Assembly: GCA_963747345.1 (NCBI GenBank)
Contig: CAVVFA010000037.1
Span: 95,936-159,935 of the forward strand
Reading direction: 5' to 3'
DNA from: GCA-2746795 sp963747345
Lineage (GTDB): Bacteria > Chloroflexota > Anaerolineae > Promineifilales > Promineifilaceae
Length of the DNA stretch: 64,000 nt
The position numbers and the translations under genes were made by a program. Below the pieces are notes generated by a model that ran no database searches, was not told where the DNA came from, and was given only the letters and a program-made list of their open reading frames with translations. Shown piece after piece: positions 48,523 to 58,365 of this stretch. The number at the start of each line of letters is the position of its first letter. Within the stretch, counting starts at the first letter, position 1.

Positions 48523-50154
48523 ATGATTCACACAAAACAACGTATCACCCAATTGTTCATCGCCATGGTTGGCAATTATCATACTCGTCGCTTGTGGTGG
48601 TTCAGCCGAACCCCAAACCATTGAACTCGTTCATGAAGTTGCCGTAGACAAAAGAATATGATGTAGCGACGAACCCGTCGTAGAAGAAGCCGATGAACCC
48701 GCCGAAGCCGAATCCATCGCCAACTTCGCACCCACTGCTGCCCCCACCGCCGCCCCTGATGGCCTTGTGCCCCCCAACGGCCAACACGCCGCCGACATGT
48801 TCTTTGAAGATTACGGCGTCAACCCCTTCATCGACAGCGAAGACGACAACCTCTCCACCTTCGCCATCGACGTCGATACCGGTGCCTACACCATCATGCG
48901 CCGCTACCTCAGCGATGGCGTCCTGCCTCCTGATGAGTCGGTGCGCGTTGAAGAATACATCAACTTCTTCGACCAGGATTACGCCATTCCGCAAAATGAA
49001 GCCTTCGCCATTCATTTGGAAGGCGCTCCGGCTCCCTACGGCGAAAGCGACAACTACCAACTCGTCCGCGTCGGCATTCAAGGGTATGAAGTAGACGCCG
49101 AGCAACGCCCTGATGCCATGCTCATCTTCGTCATTGACGTGTCTGGCTCGATGGACATGGAAAACCGCCTCGGTCTGGTCAAAGAATCCCTGCGCTTGCT
49201 GGTGGATGAACTGCGCCCCACCGACCGCGTCGGCATTGTGGTCTACGGTTCCCAGGCTGAAGTGATTTTGGAACCCACTTATGTTGATTCGCGGCGCACC
49301 ATCCTCAAAGCCATCGACCGTGTGCAGCCCAACGGCTCCACCAACGCCGAACATGGCATCATGCTCGCCTACCAACTGGCCGACGAGTTCTATCAGGAAG
49401 GCGACATCAACCGTCTCATCCTCGCGTCTGACGGCGTGGCCAACGTGGGCAATACCGCCGCTGAAGCCATCTTGCAACACAGCGAAGAGGGCATCTCGCT
49501 GAGCAGCTTCGGCTTTGGCATGGGCAATTACAACGATGTGATGATGGAACAGCTCGCCAATCAGGGTGACGGCACCTACGCCTACATCGACAGCATTCAA
49601 GAAGCGGAACGGGTTTTCATCGACGACCTGACCAGCACCCTGCTCACCATCGCCAAAGACGCCAAAATCCAGGTTGAGTTCAACGAAAACGTGGTGGAAC
49701 GCTACCGTCTTCTGGGCTACGAGAACCGTGATGTGGCTGATGAAGATTTCCGCAATGACGAAGTGGATGCGGGTGAAATCGGCGCAGGCCACAGCGTGAC
49801 GGCGCTCTACGAAGTTAAACTGGCCGATGATGTCAACGCAGCGATACCGCCATGACGGTGCGCGTGCGCTACGAAGACCCGGACAGCGGCCAGGTCACAG
49901 AAATTCAGCAGCAAATCAGCCAAAGCCAGTTTGCTCGCACCTTTGACGCCACGTCACCCACCTTCCAACTGGATGCCGTCGTGGCGGAATACGCCGAAAT
50001 CTTGCGCGACAGCTATTGGGCCAAGGACAGCGATTTGCTGAGTGTGGCTTTGGAAGCCCGCCGCATCGCTGAATACATGCCGCAAGACGAGGATGTGCAG
50101 GAGTTTACGGCACTGGTGTGGCAAGCAGCAGGCATGATGGAGAACGAGGGGTAG
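48523..50154 (+). CDS. VWA-domain lipoprotein (YfbK-like), frame-broken
   Basis: About 540 residues. ATG with GGAGGAG. After bridging one base near 48570 the N-terminus is a lipoprotein signal ending LVACGGS. A second break near 48660 leads to an acidic linker, then the YfbK-type N-terminal region DNLSTFAIDVDTGAYTIMRR. The VWA domain has the metal-site motif FVIDVSGSMD, plus STNAEHGIMLAY and ILASDGVANVG. A third break near 49850 leads to the C-terminal domain. Such proteins sit on the outer face of the membrane and probably bind other proteins through the metal site. Confidence 0.85.
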
Positions 50155-50155
50155 A

Positions 50156-50227
50156 AGATTAAAGATGCAAAGATTAAAGATTGGAATTCAACGCCGAATC
50201 TTCCAATCTTTAATCTTCAATCTTTTT
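50156..50227. repeat. Intergenic inverted word repeat (AGATTAAAGATT type)
   Basis: AGATTAAAGATGCAAAGATT faces AATCTTTAATCTTCAATC; directly follows the VWA gene and ends in a T-run, so it may be its terminator. Confidence 0.65.
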
Positions 50228-50242
50228 TAATGGAGAAAAATC

Positions 50243-50332
50243 ATGATTCAAAAACGTCACATAACGGCCGTTTCTTCACCCCATCATCAAGAGAACGGCC
50301 GTTTTCTTTGCCAACAAATCCTCCCCTGCTAA
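50243..50332 (+). CDS. Possible 29-residue peptide or gene remnant
   Basis: ATG at 50243 with TGGAGA upstream and a stop at 50330. More than half of the frame is made of two AACGGCCGTT copies. The first bases (ATCATGATTCA) match those of the VWA gene at 48523, so this may be a relic of a similar start rather than a gene. Confidence 0.25.
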   Translation: MIQKRHITAVSSPHHQENGRFLCQQILPC

Positions 50333-50358
50333 ACTAGGTCTCCAGGAGGATTTTTATC

Positions 50359-51371
50359 ATGAATCGTATTGCCAGAAAATCTGTTCTCGTACCACTTGTT
50401 ATTGTTTTGATTATTTTCATCAGCAGTTGCACCATCACCGCCCCATCGGTTGAACCAACAGAACCAGCCGTTGCCCAGGTGACCGTCTCGCCCACAGAGA
50501 CACCCACACAAACCAAAACGGCCACTTCGACCACGCTCAGTACAAGCGTTCCCACCCCCACCATTACACCTACACATACATCTACACCAACCAACACCCC
50601 GACAACCACACCGTCACCGTCACTATCGCCTACAGCAACTGAAGTGCCCACAGAAACACCTATCCCAACCGAGACAGCACTGGCTACAGCAGAAGAAACG
50701 CCTGCACTAAGCGTGGTCGAAACGCCTGCACTGAGCGATGTCGAAGTGGCCGTTTCTCCCCCATCATCATCCGCAAATCCAGCCACCATCTCCCTGGCCG
50801 ACCTCCCCAACCATCTTGGTGCAGAAGTGACCGTCAGCGGGCAGGTAGTCAGCGCCGCCAGCTTCTCCAAGGGTTTCAAATTCACCCTCGACGATGGCAG
50901 CAGGACGCGCCGACCTGCTCCTGTGGCACGATGTCTACGACGAGGCTTGGGATGCACCCCAACTCACCGTCGGCTCAACCGTGCAAGCGACCGGCAAAGT
51001 GGGCCAGTTTGACGGCGTATGGCAGGTCGAGCCAGATTTTGGCGGCGATGTGCAGGTGACAACGCCCAGCAGCAGTTCTGCCCCCGCCCGTCGCCATCGG
51101 CGAATTAGCCAATCATGTCGGGGAAACGGCACAAATCAGCGGCACGATTTTGCGGCTGGAAGGGGCAGGCAGCGGCGTGAAAATTTTTGTGGGGGATGAC
51201 ACGGGCGAAATCGTGGTCTTTGTCTGGCGCTCCATTCTGGATCGGATACCCAACAATGTGGCGTTGGGGGAAGAAGGGACGCGGGTGAGGGTAAACGGCC
51301 GTGTGGAAAATTATCGCAGCAACCTGGAACTGGTTCCCGCGCTGCCCTACGATGTGGAAGTGCTGCCTTGA
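50359..51371 (+). CDS. Thr/Pro-rich lipoprotein with two OB-fold-like domains, frame-broken
   Basis: About 340 residues. CAGGAGGA precedes the ATG. A lipoprotein signal (IIFISSCTI) is followed by about 100 residues of Thr/Pro/Ser-rich linker, then two related modules, ISLADLPNHLGAEVTVSGQVV and VAIGELANHVGETAQISGTIL, each followed by a DDGSG or DDTGE strand typical of OB folds of the tRNA-anti/BOF type. Breaks occur near 50905 and 51085. It is anchored outside the cell; no ligand can be named. A tandem ACGCCTGCACT repeat lies at 50698-50745 in the linker. Confidence 0.78.
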
Positions 51372-51384
51372 GCTAAATCGAAGA

Positions 51385-51455
51385 TTAAAAATTTGCAACG
51401 AATTACACGAATTAGCGCGAAAAAATTCGTGAAAATTCGTGTTCATTCGCTGCCA
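51385..51455. repeat. Intergenic word repeat (CGAATTACACGAATTAGCGCG type)
   Basis: CAACGAATTACACGAATTAG faces TTCGTGAAAATTCGTGTTC. It lies between the convergent OB-fold lipoprotein and uvrC genes. A near-copy is at 59460-59525. Confidence 0.6.
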
Positions 51456-51483
51456 CAATCTTTTTGGGTCTGGCTTGTCTAAA

Positions 51484-53358
51484 TTACGCCAACTGCGCCT
51501 TAATCGCCTCCGCTACATCGTAAGGCACACCGGGTACCGAGGCGATTTCCTCAACTGGTGCTTTACGCAGTTCATCCAGCGAGCCAAAATGCGTCAGCAG
51601 AGCCTTGCGCCGTTTGGGACCGACGCCGGGGATGCTGTCCAAGACCGAGGCCACGCCCACTTTGGCGCGGCGCTTGCGGTGGCCTTCGTTGGCGAAGCGA
51701 TGGGCTTCATCGCGCACCCGCTGCACCAGATAGAGCGCTTCCGAGCGGCGCGAAAGCAGGATGGAGCGGCTGGAGCCGGGCACAAATAATTCCTCTTCCT
51801 GCTTCGCCAGACCAGTCAGCGGTACCTCATTCTCCAGACCAAACTCTTTAAGCACGTCAATCGCCATCGACAACTGCCCCTTGCCGCCATCGACGATGAG
51901 CAGGTCGGGCAGGAGCGCCCAGGCGGTTTCTTTTTTCTGGATGCCAATCAGGCTGGGGTCGTGGAGTTCGCCCGATTCGGACTCTTTGTAGCGTTGGAAG
52001 CGGCGGGTGAGCACCTCTTTCATGGCGCCGTAATCGTCGTTGCCTACTGTTTGGATGTTGAAACGGCGATAGTCGCTCTTTTTGGGCGCACCTTGCACAA
52101 AGACGACCATCGAGGCAACCGTTTGTGTGCCCTGCGTGTGGCTGATGTCGTAACATTCGATGCGGGCGGGCGGTGTGGGCAAGTTGAGCGCTTCTTGCAG
52201 TTCCGCCATGGCGGTGACGTGTTTGGAACGGTCGGCTTCCCACTGCTGGCGCAGGGTGAGCAGGGTGTCGGAGGCGTTGCGGGCCGCCATATCGACGAGA
52301 TCTTTTTTCATGCCGCGCTGGGGCACTTGCAGGGTCACTTTGGTACTGCGTTTCTGCTTGAGCCATTCCTCAATGACCATCGCCTCAGACACTTCATGAG
52401 GTAACAGCACTTCTTTGGGGATGTGGGCGGCTTCGTCGTAGAACTGAGTCAGGAAATTTTGCAGAATTTCGCCATCTTCTTCGCCTTCGGTGCCTTCCAG
52501 CATGAAGTATTCGCGGCCAATGAGTTTGCCGTAGCGAATGAAGAAGATTTGCACGCAGGCGTCGCCTTTTTCGCGGGCGAAGGCGATGACATCCTGATCG
52601 GTATTGGCGGCGGAGATGACTTTTTGCTTGGAAACGACTTTGGTAACGGCCGTTAACTGATCCCTATAATCTGCGGCTTTCTCAAACTGCAAATTCTCAG
52701 CCGCCTGGGCCATTTTGCTCTCGATTCCCTTGACGATGTGGTCAGAACGGCCGTTTAAGAAATCCATCAACTGCTTAATCATGGCGCGGTACTGCTCACG
52801 GTTGACCGCGCCAATACAGGGGCCGTTGCACAGCTTGATGTCGAAGTAGAGGCAGGCGCGGCTGTCGTTGCCGGTGATGTTGCGGTCGCAGGTGAGATAG
52901 GGGAAGATTTTGCGCAGCATGTCGAGCGTTTGGTGCAGTGCCCACACTGAGGTATACGGGCCAAAATAACGGGAGCCGTCCCGTTCCATGCGCCGCGTGA
53001 CCGTCACCTTGGGAAAATCGTCTTGCCAGTGGATTTTGATGTAGGGGTAGCGCTTGTCGTCTTTGAGGCGGATGTTGTAGCGCGGCAGATGCTTTTTGAT
53101 GAGCGTGTTTTCCAACAGCAGGGCTTCCAGCTCGGTATCGGTGCTGATGGTTTCGATGTCGGCCACTTCGCGGCGCAGGTGGAGCGTCTTGATGGAGTCG
53201 ACGTTTTCGTGGAAGTAGGAGCGCACCCGGCTGCGCAGGTTGATGGCTTTGCCCACGTAGATAATGGTGCCGTTTTTATCTTTGTGCAGATAAACGCCGG
53301 CCGTGGTGGGCAGTTTTTTGAGGATTTCTTGAACGTTCTCAGGAGGTGAATAAGCCAT
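51484..53358 (-). CDS. uvrC: UvrABC system protein C
   Basis: 624 residues, intact. The N-terminal GIY-YIG nuclease (TAGVYLHKDKNGTIIYVGKA) makes the 3' cut; the UVR helical hairpin lies near 200-235; the RNase H-like domain for the 5' cut spans about 260-530 with IECYDISHTQG and LLIVDGGKGQLSMA; a C-terminal HhH pair (SIPGVGPKRRKALL, SVPGVPYDVAEAI) binds DNA. It performs the dual incision in nucleotide excision repair with UvrA and UvrB. A TATAAT box ends seven bases before the ATG. Confidence 0.97.
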   Translation of the reverse strand: MAYSPPENVQEILKKLPTTAGVYLHKDKNGTIIYVGKAINLRSRVRSYFHENVDSIKTLHLRREVADIETISTDTELEALLLENTLIKKHLPRYNIRLKDDKRYPYIKIHWQDDFPKVTVTRRMERDGSRYFGPYTSVWALHQTLDMLRKIFPYLTCDRNITGNDSRACLYFDIKLCNGPCIGAVNREQYRAMIKQLMDFLNGRSDHIVKGIESKMAQAAENLQFEKAADYRDQLTAVTKVVSKQKVISAANTDQDVIAFAREKGDACVQIFFIRYGKLIGREYFMLEGTEGEEDGEILQNFLTQFYDEAAHIPKEVLLPHEVSEAMVIEEWLKQKRSTKVTLQVPQRGMKKDLVDMAARNASDTLLTLRQQWEADRSKHVTAMAELQEALNLPTPPARIECYDISHTQGTQTVASMVVFVQGAPKKSDYRRFNIQTVGNDDYGAMKEVLTRRFQRYKESESGELHDPSLIGIQKKETAWALLPDLLIVDGGKGQLSMAIDVLKEFGLENEVPLTGLAKQEEELFVPGSSRSILLSRRSEALYLVQRVRDEAHRFANEGHRKRRAKVGVASVLDSIPGVGPKRRKALLTHFGSLDELRKAPVEEIASVPGVPYDVAEAIKAQLA

Positions 53359-53365
53359 GCGGGGA

Positions 53366-53371
53366 ATTATA
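53366..53371 (-). promoter_or_regulatory. Possible -10 box of uvrC, short leader
   Basis: TATAAT on the minus strand ends seven bases before the uvrC ATG and there is no ribosome-binding sequence, so the transcript could be leaderless. The -35 region is weak. Confidence 0.5.
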
Positions 53372-53553
53372 GCTCATCTGGTCGGAAAAATGGAAGGGGG
53401 GATGACCGTTGGAGAGGAAGCTTTTATGAATTGGGGTTGTTTGTCATGAGAGATATGTGACGTTTGTTAGATGACACTGGTTACAACTCAATGCTAAGCT
53501 ACTGGCTTATTATTGACAAGTTTCTTCATATTTTTGGTTAGGGGGGATTAAGG

Positions 53554-54219
53554 ATGACCAAAGCTAAGCAACAATCAAACATTTCACAACAAAAAAGTCA
53601 TGATAATTCAAGTAATGACAAAGATTTGTCATTTAAAAATGGATCTGACAAGGATAAAGCTAAAATTCCAATTGCTCCTAATAAACACTCTGATTTCGAC
53701 TCATCAATTTCATCAAATGAACTATATCAATTGATAAGGGAACAAATCAGGCATGAGGATGAATTAGTAAATCATAGGCTTAATTGGCTCCTCGCCTCTC
53801 AAGCTTTTCTATTTACTGCACTTGCAGTACTTATAACTAATGCCATTCCAACTAATTATATCGATGCTACCATTGCTATTTGGTTACCATTTGGAATTGC
53901 ATTGACGGGGATATTATTAAATTTGTCTTCGTTTGTTGGGCTTCGAGCAGCATACAAATCACTCAAAGCATTAAGAGAATATTGGTTTAAGTGGGAAGAA
54001 AAAGGACATGCTCAAGGTTTCCCTCAACTAACCTGGACAGGTAATTGGTATGATAAAGCAATTACGACTGCAAGTTCTACTCCTATAATTATTTCAACAA
54101 TTTGGTTTGTAATAGCATGGGCAGTAATGCCGATTAAAGGGATTTTTTCATTAACAATAATTTTGGTTTTTTATGTGGTGATTGTGTTATCAATGATCTT
54201 GTCTACTATAAGAAACTGA
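53554..54219 (+). CDS. Four-helix membrane protein of an AT-rich accessory segment
   Basis: 221 residues. A disordered Lys/Ser/Asp-rich N-terminus of about 65 residues precedes the amphipathic YQLIREQIRHEDELVNHRLNW and four membrane helices (about 75-97, 108-133, 170-190 and 195-218). The layout recalls the SLATT-type membrane proteins of conflict systems, but that is inference. The composition is markedly AT-rich compared with uvrC beside it. GGGGGATTAAGG precedes the ATG. A PIN-like protein gene follows 150 bp later on the same strand. Confidence 0.78.
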   Translation: MTKAKQQSNISQQKSHDNSSNDKDLSFKNGSDKDKAKIPIAPNKHSDFDSSISSNELYQLIREQIRHEDELVNHRLNWLLASQAFLFTALAVLITNAIPTNYIDATIAIWLPFGIALTGILLNLSSFVGLRAAYKSLKALREYWFKWEEKGHAQGFPQLTWTGNWYDKAITTASSTPIIISTIWFVIAWAVMPIKGIFSLTIILVFYVVIVLSMILSTIRN

Positions 54220-54369
54220 TTTTTTACAAATTTGAATCTACAGATAGCTTTGATAATGAAAAAACGGCCGTTATCACCAGCATGTGGTATTCAAAAAGGT
54301 TTCGCGAAGAGCAGTTGGGAACAGCTGTAGGCAGTATTGTGCTTGGTTTTGGAAAAAGGATTTTTAAGC

Positions 54370-55338
54370 ATGTATTTTGAAAACTCACCTAAAAATCGTC
54401 AGCTAGATATTGCCCTTGATCTTAATATAGCGGCAGCAAGACGAGGGAAAGATTCTAACTTTAAACATTGGTGGTTCTTTGATACAAATTGCATATCTGA
54501 GATGGTTAAGCTTTCGTCAGGCGGTTATTCTGACAAAGTTCTGGAATTCCTGAAAGGTAAAGATATTTTACTAACTTCAACGTCTATGCAGGAGTTGAGT
54601 AAGGCCCCTAATATTTTACAGAGAGTTCCAACTGTATTTAAAACTGCAAAACTTTTTCTAGCTCCAGATATCACAAAGTTTTGGTATTCAGATTTCATAA
54701 ACTTTTTCAATGATGATCAAAATCCAATCCCAATGAATTCGTTAGAAGTTTATCCATTACAGTCTGAGCTTATTGAAATGATTTTGAAATCACGAAAATC
54801 CGAGTTTGATAACGCTTGTAAATTTTTCAAGAAAGAAATGTCTGGAAAATTTTATAGTTTAGTTGGCCCGGATATTGGAGCAGATATCGATGAAAAAGAT
54901 CTTTGTGTCTATATTTGGAGTGTTGTCAATAAATATAGCCAAGAATGGTTTAATTTAGGAATTCCTCAGGCTGATTTTTGTCCCGCAAATTTCCCATCTT
55001 TCTATTCCTTTTTCTATGCATATTATTTTCGGTATGTTAAAAACAGAGATGCGAAACTGGAACTAAATGACGCAATAGATTTAGAAAACTGTTTGGTTAC
55101 ACCATATTGCGAGAAATACTTTTGTGAAGCAAAATTTGCCAATGTACTGAAAAATGTGAAAGGGAGAAAACCACCAACTCCTTTTGAACTCATAAAAAAA
55201 ATGTACAAAAAAGGCTTGGTAACATCTGAAATTTATCAAGCACAACGAAGAAGTAAAGAAAAATTGAATTGCACAAGTGAACTGCTTGTAAACGTAAATA
55301 TCTATAGTTTTTCGGAAATGAAAACACAGATATTGTAA
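54370..55338 (+). CDS. PIN-like nuclease candidate, AT-rich accessory gene
   Basis: 322 residues from the ATG at 54370, with AAAGGA upstream. FFDTNCISEMVKL has a first Asp (residue 38) and a Glu like the opening of PIN domains. The later LNDAIDLENCLVTPYCEKYFCEAKFANVL (residues about 232-260) has Asp234, Asp237 and an acidic residue placed as in PIN-like RNases. The middle is a large helical insertion. Together with the preceding membrane protein it could form a two-gene toxin-type or anti-phage system; this is inference. Confidence 0.62.
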   Translation: MYFENSPKNRQLDIALDLNIAAARRGKDSNFKHWWFFDTNCISEMVKLSSGGYSDKVLEFLKGKDILLTSTSMQELSKAPNILQRVPTVFKTAKLFLAPDITKFWYSDFINFFNDDQNPIPMNSLEVYPLQSELIEMILKSRKSEFDNACKFFKKEMSGKFYSLVGPDIGADIDEKDLCVYIWSVVNKYSQEWFNLGIPQADFCPANFPSFYSFFYAYYFRYVKNRDAKLELNDAIDLENCLVTPYCEKYFCEAKFANVLKNVKGRKPPTPFELIKKMYKKGLVTSEIYQAQRRSKEKLNCTSELLVNVNIYSFSEMKTQIL

Positions 55339-55484
55339 AGTCAGAGCTTAGGAATAGGCCACCACATTAAGCGCAGACACAGAAGAACCCATCAACAGCG
55401 ACATCGCTCTCGCCTACCTACCGCAGAGAATTGTTTTTTGAGGTACCAAACGCCCCCCTCCTCTTCTTGGCTGACGCACTACGT

Positions 55485-55517
55485 AGATTAGTCCAATTTT
55501 TGAAATTGGACTAATCT
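55485..55517. repeat. Perfect 15-bp hairpin AGATTAGTCCAATTT
   Basis: AGATTAGTCCAATTT (55485-55499) pairs with AAATTGGACTAATCT (55503-55517) around a three-base loop TTG. No T-run follows. It lies at the edge of the accessory genes. Confidence 0.85.
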
Positions 55518-55612
55518 TGGCAGGCGTAATCGTGGCAAAACGGCCGTTCCCGTATAATCAACATAATAGGCTGGCAAAACAAAACTGCCGTTATATCCGC
55601 AAAATCGTCATC

Positions 55613-55674
55613 GTCGGCCACTTCGCGGCGCAGGTGGAGCCTTTTGATGGAGTCGACGTTTTGGTGGAAGGTAG
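55613..55674 (-). pseudogene. Fragment of uvrC (about 61 bp)
   Basis: The stretch beginning TCGGCCACTTCGCGGCGCAG is about 93 percent identical to uvrC at 53159-53219 in the same orientation, with three or four changes including one inserted G. The source encodes the segment near residues 47-66 of UvrC. It is too short to be functional. Confidence 0.88.
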
Positions 55675-55753
55675 GTTTAGATTTTTACAGGGGTAGATCA
55701 GGCGCGGCAGAGATAACGCCTGCCCGTTATGAACCATGCCGAAAGGACAAACA

Positions 55754-55993
55754 ATGAAACGTTTTTGGCCGTATGGAATACTCTTATTGGGCATCATGAT
55801 CATCTTTTTAGGGTTTGTGTATGATGTCATGTTTGCAGGCATCCCCTATCAAGACCCCACGCCGGCGATGGTCGCCACTTACAATTATCACGCCACCATT
55901 GCGTCCACCATCCGCTGGGTGGGCACAGGCATCAGCCTTTTGGGAATCATGATCATTGTGATTCGTGGGAGTTTGGGATTTTTGCGTAACTAA
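55754..55993 (+). CDS. Small two-helix membrane protein
   Basis: 79 residues from the ATG at 55754 with AAAGGAC eight bases upstream. Two hydrophobic helices (about 6-27 and 52-74) surround a short outside loop with IPYQDPTPAM. The end is GFLRN. It is probably a real small gene of host composition; no family recognised. Confidence 0.65.
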   Translation: MKRFWPYGILLLGIMIIFLGFVYDVMFAGIPYQDPTPAMVATYNYHATIASTIRWVGTGISLLGIMIIVIRGSLGFLRN

Positions 55994-56091
55994 GGCGGCA
56001 GTGGGCCTCTTAGACATTTTGGGGTCGGGGAAATAGAAGGGAGGGAGGAAGGGAGGGACTAACCTGCAATTATGACACACTAACGATGTTT

Positions 56092-58128
56092 TTAGTTCTC
56101 TGCTTGAGAAAGAATCATTTCATCTAATTTATCTGCTATATCTTCTCGTGTTCGAGTAACGTTTAAAATCATAGATTCTGTCAAGTAAGTGAAAAATGTT
56201 GGCGTTTGATGCCTAGGTATTCCTAACTTATCAAGTGCATAAGCCAAATTTCTCCATAAATCTATTTCATCGGAACCAAGCAAAATAGAGGTCGAAAGAA
56301 CTATAGCGGCTTCTCGATAATTATCTAAAAAATAACAGCAATCTGAGATAGCTCTGAGAATTGGAAACGGATTTGATACATCTTGAAGTGCTAAGTTATA
56401 GTATTTAATAGCATCTTGATAATTACAGGTTTTCTTTTTCATTCTTGCAAGAGCGTGTATGATGTGATGATCTTGCGCTCTCTCTACTGCCTTTTCAAGA
56501 CACAATGTTGCTTGAACAATTTTTTGCTCAGCCTCAAGCAATAAGGCGTAGCGATATATTAGTTCAACTGTTACCTGACTCAGGCCCTCACCAGCTTCTA
56601 ACAAATGTATCACTTCATCTTCGAAGTCTTCAGAAGCGTAAATCAAATGCAATTCATTTCTAGCAAAAGAATCTTCACTATTATCTAAAATTCTCTCTTT
56701 GTAAAAAACGATAGCACTGTTTTTATATATTGGATCATTACGCCATAAATCGCTCAAGATTCGTTCTTTTAGGTATAAGCCATCTTTATTATCAGGTGTT
56801 ATTGATAACATTTGGTTTATCCTAAGATATGCACTACGTAAATCACCAGAACCCGCTAATGAATACGCGAGCCAATACAATTGAGGATACCCTTTAACCT
56901 CAAGATTGGGATTAACATGAAATGCTTTCTCTAACAATTCACTTGCCTGATTATAATTGCCTGTAAGGGCTTTCGTTCCACCCCACGAAGCATAAGCTTC
57001 CCAAAGTTGAGGATTAAGCCTTAGCGCTTCTTTATATGAATTCTCTTCCTCATCGTATTTCTCAAGATTATGAAAGGCTGTACCTCGATTCTTCCAAATT
57101 TGTGCTGCCAAATCAGGGGGAGGATTAGTGCTTAATCCTTGATCAAAATTCTCTATCGCTTTTTCGTAGTTTTTAAGTCCAGAATAACAATTGCCAACAT
57201 TGTAAAAAAATGAAGCAGGGTGAATCTGATCTCGTATTGATCCAAATAATTCGATTGCCTCATATAGCATGCTTTTGGGATGACTACTCGTCATAGCATA
57301 TTCTGCTAAAGTACAAGCTCTGGCATTTACAACATATAAATCCGTTCGATTTATGTCCCATGCTTTATTAATTGCAGCTAACGCTTTATCCATTTCTCCA
57401 AGTTCATAATAAACACGACTTAATTCGATCCACGCATTTAAATTTTGGGGATTTTGAGTAGTGGTCGCTTGATAGGCTGCAATTTCAGCTTGCTGCTGAA
57501 TATGTCTGGGCAATTTTTCTGGGGAAATTGAATTAAAGTTGGGGGGGAAATTTGACTGCAAATTATCTTTTATTCTATCTAGCTGTTTTCTTTGTGATTC
57601 CTCAATATATTTTTTAGCTAATGTGATTTTTTCATATTCTTGTTCGATCATTGCCGTCATCAAGTGGATTTTTTCTTGATTTAATATCTGTGAACAAGGA
57701 ATATAGATTTTGCGAGTAGGATCTTTGGCTTCCGAAAGATTCTCAAGCCAATTAGGATCTTTCTTTAAAAAATTACTTATCAAAAATTGCATATGTGCCC
57801 AATATCCAACATTTTGAGTGATGTCCCAGAGAACAAATATGACTGGGAACTGCACACGATCCCACTGCCTAAGATTAGGGAGGTCTACTGAATAACTATA
57901 ATAATCTGTTGTTTTTAGTTTGTATTGATCAGTATCATCTGTTCCCTTCAACTGAATGTAAAAGTCATGACCAGTTCTTATACCATCTTTAAATGGGCGG
58001 ATAAATAAGTCTTCACCATAATCCCGTCCCCATCGGTCGACAATCCATTCCAATTCAAGGAGAAATAACCTTAACTGGAGTTCACTCTTTTCTTCAAAGT
58101 CATGTTGCCAAGTTTTTCGCTCGTCCAT
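56092..58128 (-). CDS. DUF4365-type N-terminal domain fused to TPR repeats
   Basis: 678 residues, AT-rich. The first 170 residues match the DUF4365 pattern: an N-terminal helix with Glu, then GHDFYIQLKGTDD with Asp55, Gln59 and Lys61, a D-x3-QxK arrangement like a PD-(D/E)xK nuclease core. Residues about 225-660 are TPR repeats (AWIELSRVYYELGEMDKALAA and KNYEKAIENFDQGL among them). A nuclease-like head on a TPR scaffold is common in defence islands. No partner gene is directly attached. Confidence 0.78.
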   Translation of the reverse strand: MDERKTWQHDFEEKSELQLRLFLLELEWIVDRWGRDYGEDLFIRPFKDGIRTGHDFYIQLKGTDDTDQYKLKTTDYYSYSVDLPNLRQWDRVQFPVIFVLWDITQNVGYWAHMQFLISNFLKKDPNWLENLSEAKDPTRKIYIPCSQILNQEKIHLMTAMIEQEYEKITLAKKYIEESQRKQLDRIKDNLQSNFPPNFNSISPEKLPRHIQQQAEIAAYQATTTQNPQNLNAWIELSRVYYELGEMDKALAAINKAWDINRTDLYVVNARACTLAEYAMTSSHPKSMLYEAIELFGSIRDQIHPASFFYNVGNCYSGLKNYEKAIENFDQGLSTNPPPDLAAQIWKNRGTAFHNLEKYDEEENSYKEALRLNPQLWEAYASWGGTKALTGNYNQASELLEKAFHVNPNLEVKGYPQLYWLAYSLAGSGDLRSAYLRINQMLSITPDNKDGLYLKERILSDLWRNDPIYKNSAIVFYKERILDNSEDSFARNELHLIYASEDFEDEVIHLLEAGEGLSQVTVELIYRYALLLEAEQKIVQATLCLEKAVERAQDHHIIHALARMKKKTCNYQDAIKYYNLALQDVSNPFPILRAISDCCYFLDNYREAAIVLSTSILLGSDEIDLWRNLAYALDKLGIPRHQTPTFFTYLTESMILNVTRTREDIADKLDEMILSQAEN

Positions 58129-58329
58129 AAAAATCGTTTATCGTTTTCTAAGTTCTTAAAGCTTCTTTTAAATATCTACCATTGCCTAAACCACTCAATT
58201 ACACCCTCATTAGTCGATTATGCCATCATTCTCCTGAATGGTGAAATATAAATTTCAATAAAGACTCTTTTAGGTTCGCTGTTTAGTCATTTTTCATCGC
58301 CTAACCACCTCAATCCATTTAGCCATTGC

Positions 58330-58357
58330 TTGACATTAACCAAGCAGTCGGTACAAT
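58330..58357 (+). promoter_or_regulatory. Sigma70-type promoter of the LLM oxidoreductase
   Basis: TTGACA (58330-58335), 16-base spacer, TACAAT (58352-58357). Transcription would begin near 58364, just before the palindrome at 58366. Confidence 0.8.
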
Positions 58358-58365
58358 ACATGCGC

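Larger units (their letters stand above)
55339..55753. other. Scar-like region without a gene
   Basis: 415 bp without a convincing gene. It holds a perfect hairpin (55485-55517), one AACGGCCGTT copy (55539) and a fragment copied from uvrC (55613-55674). It looks like a junction between host and accessory DNA. Confidence 0.6.
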
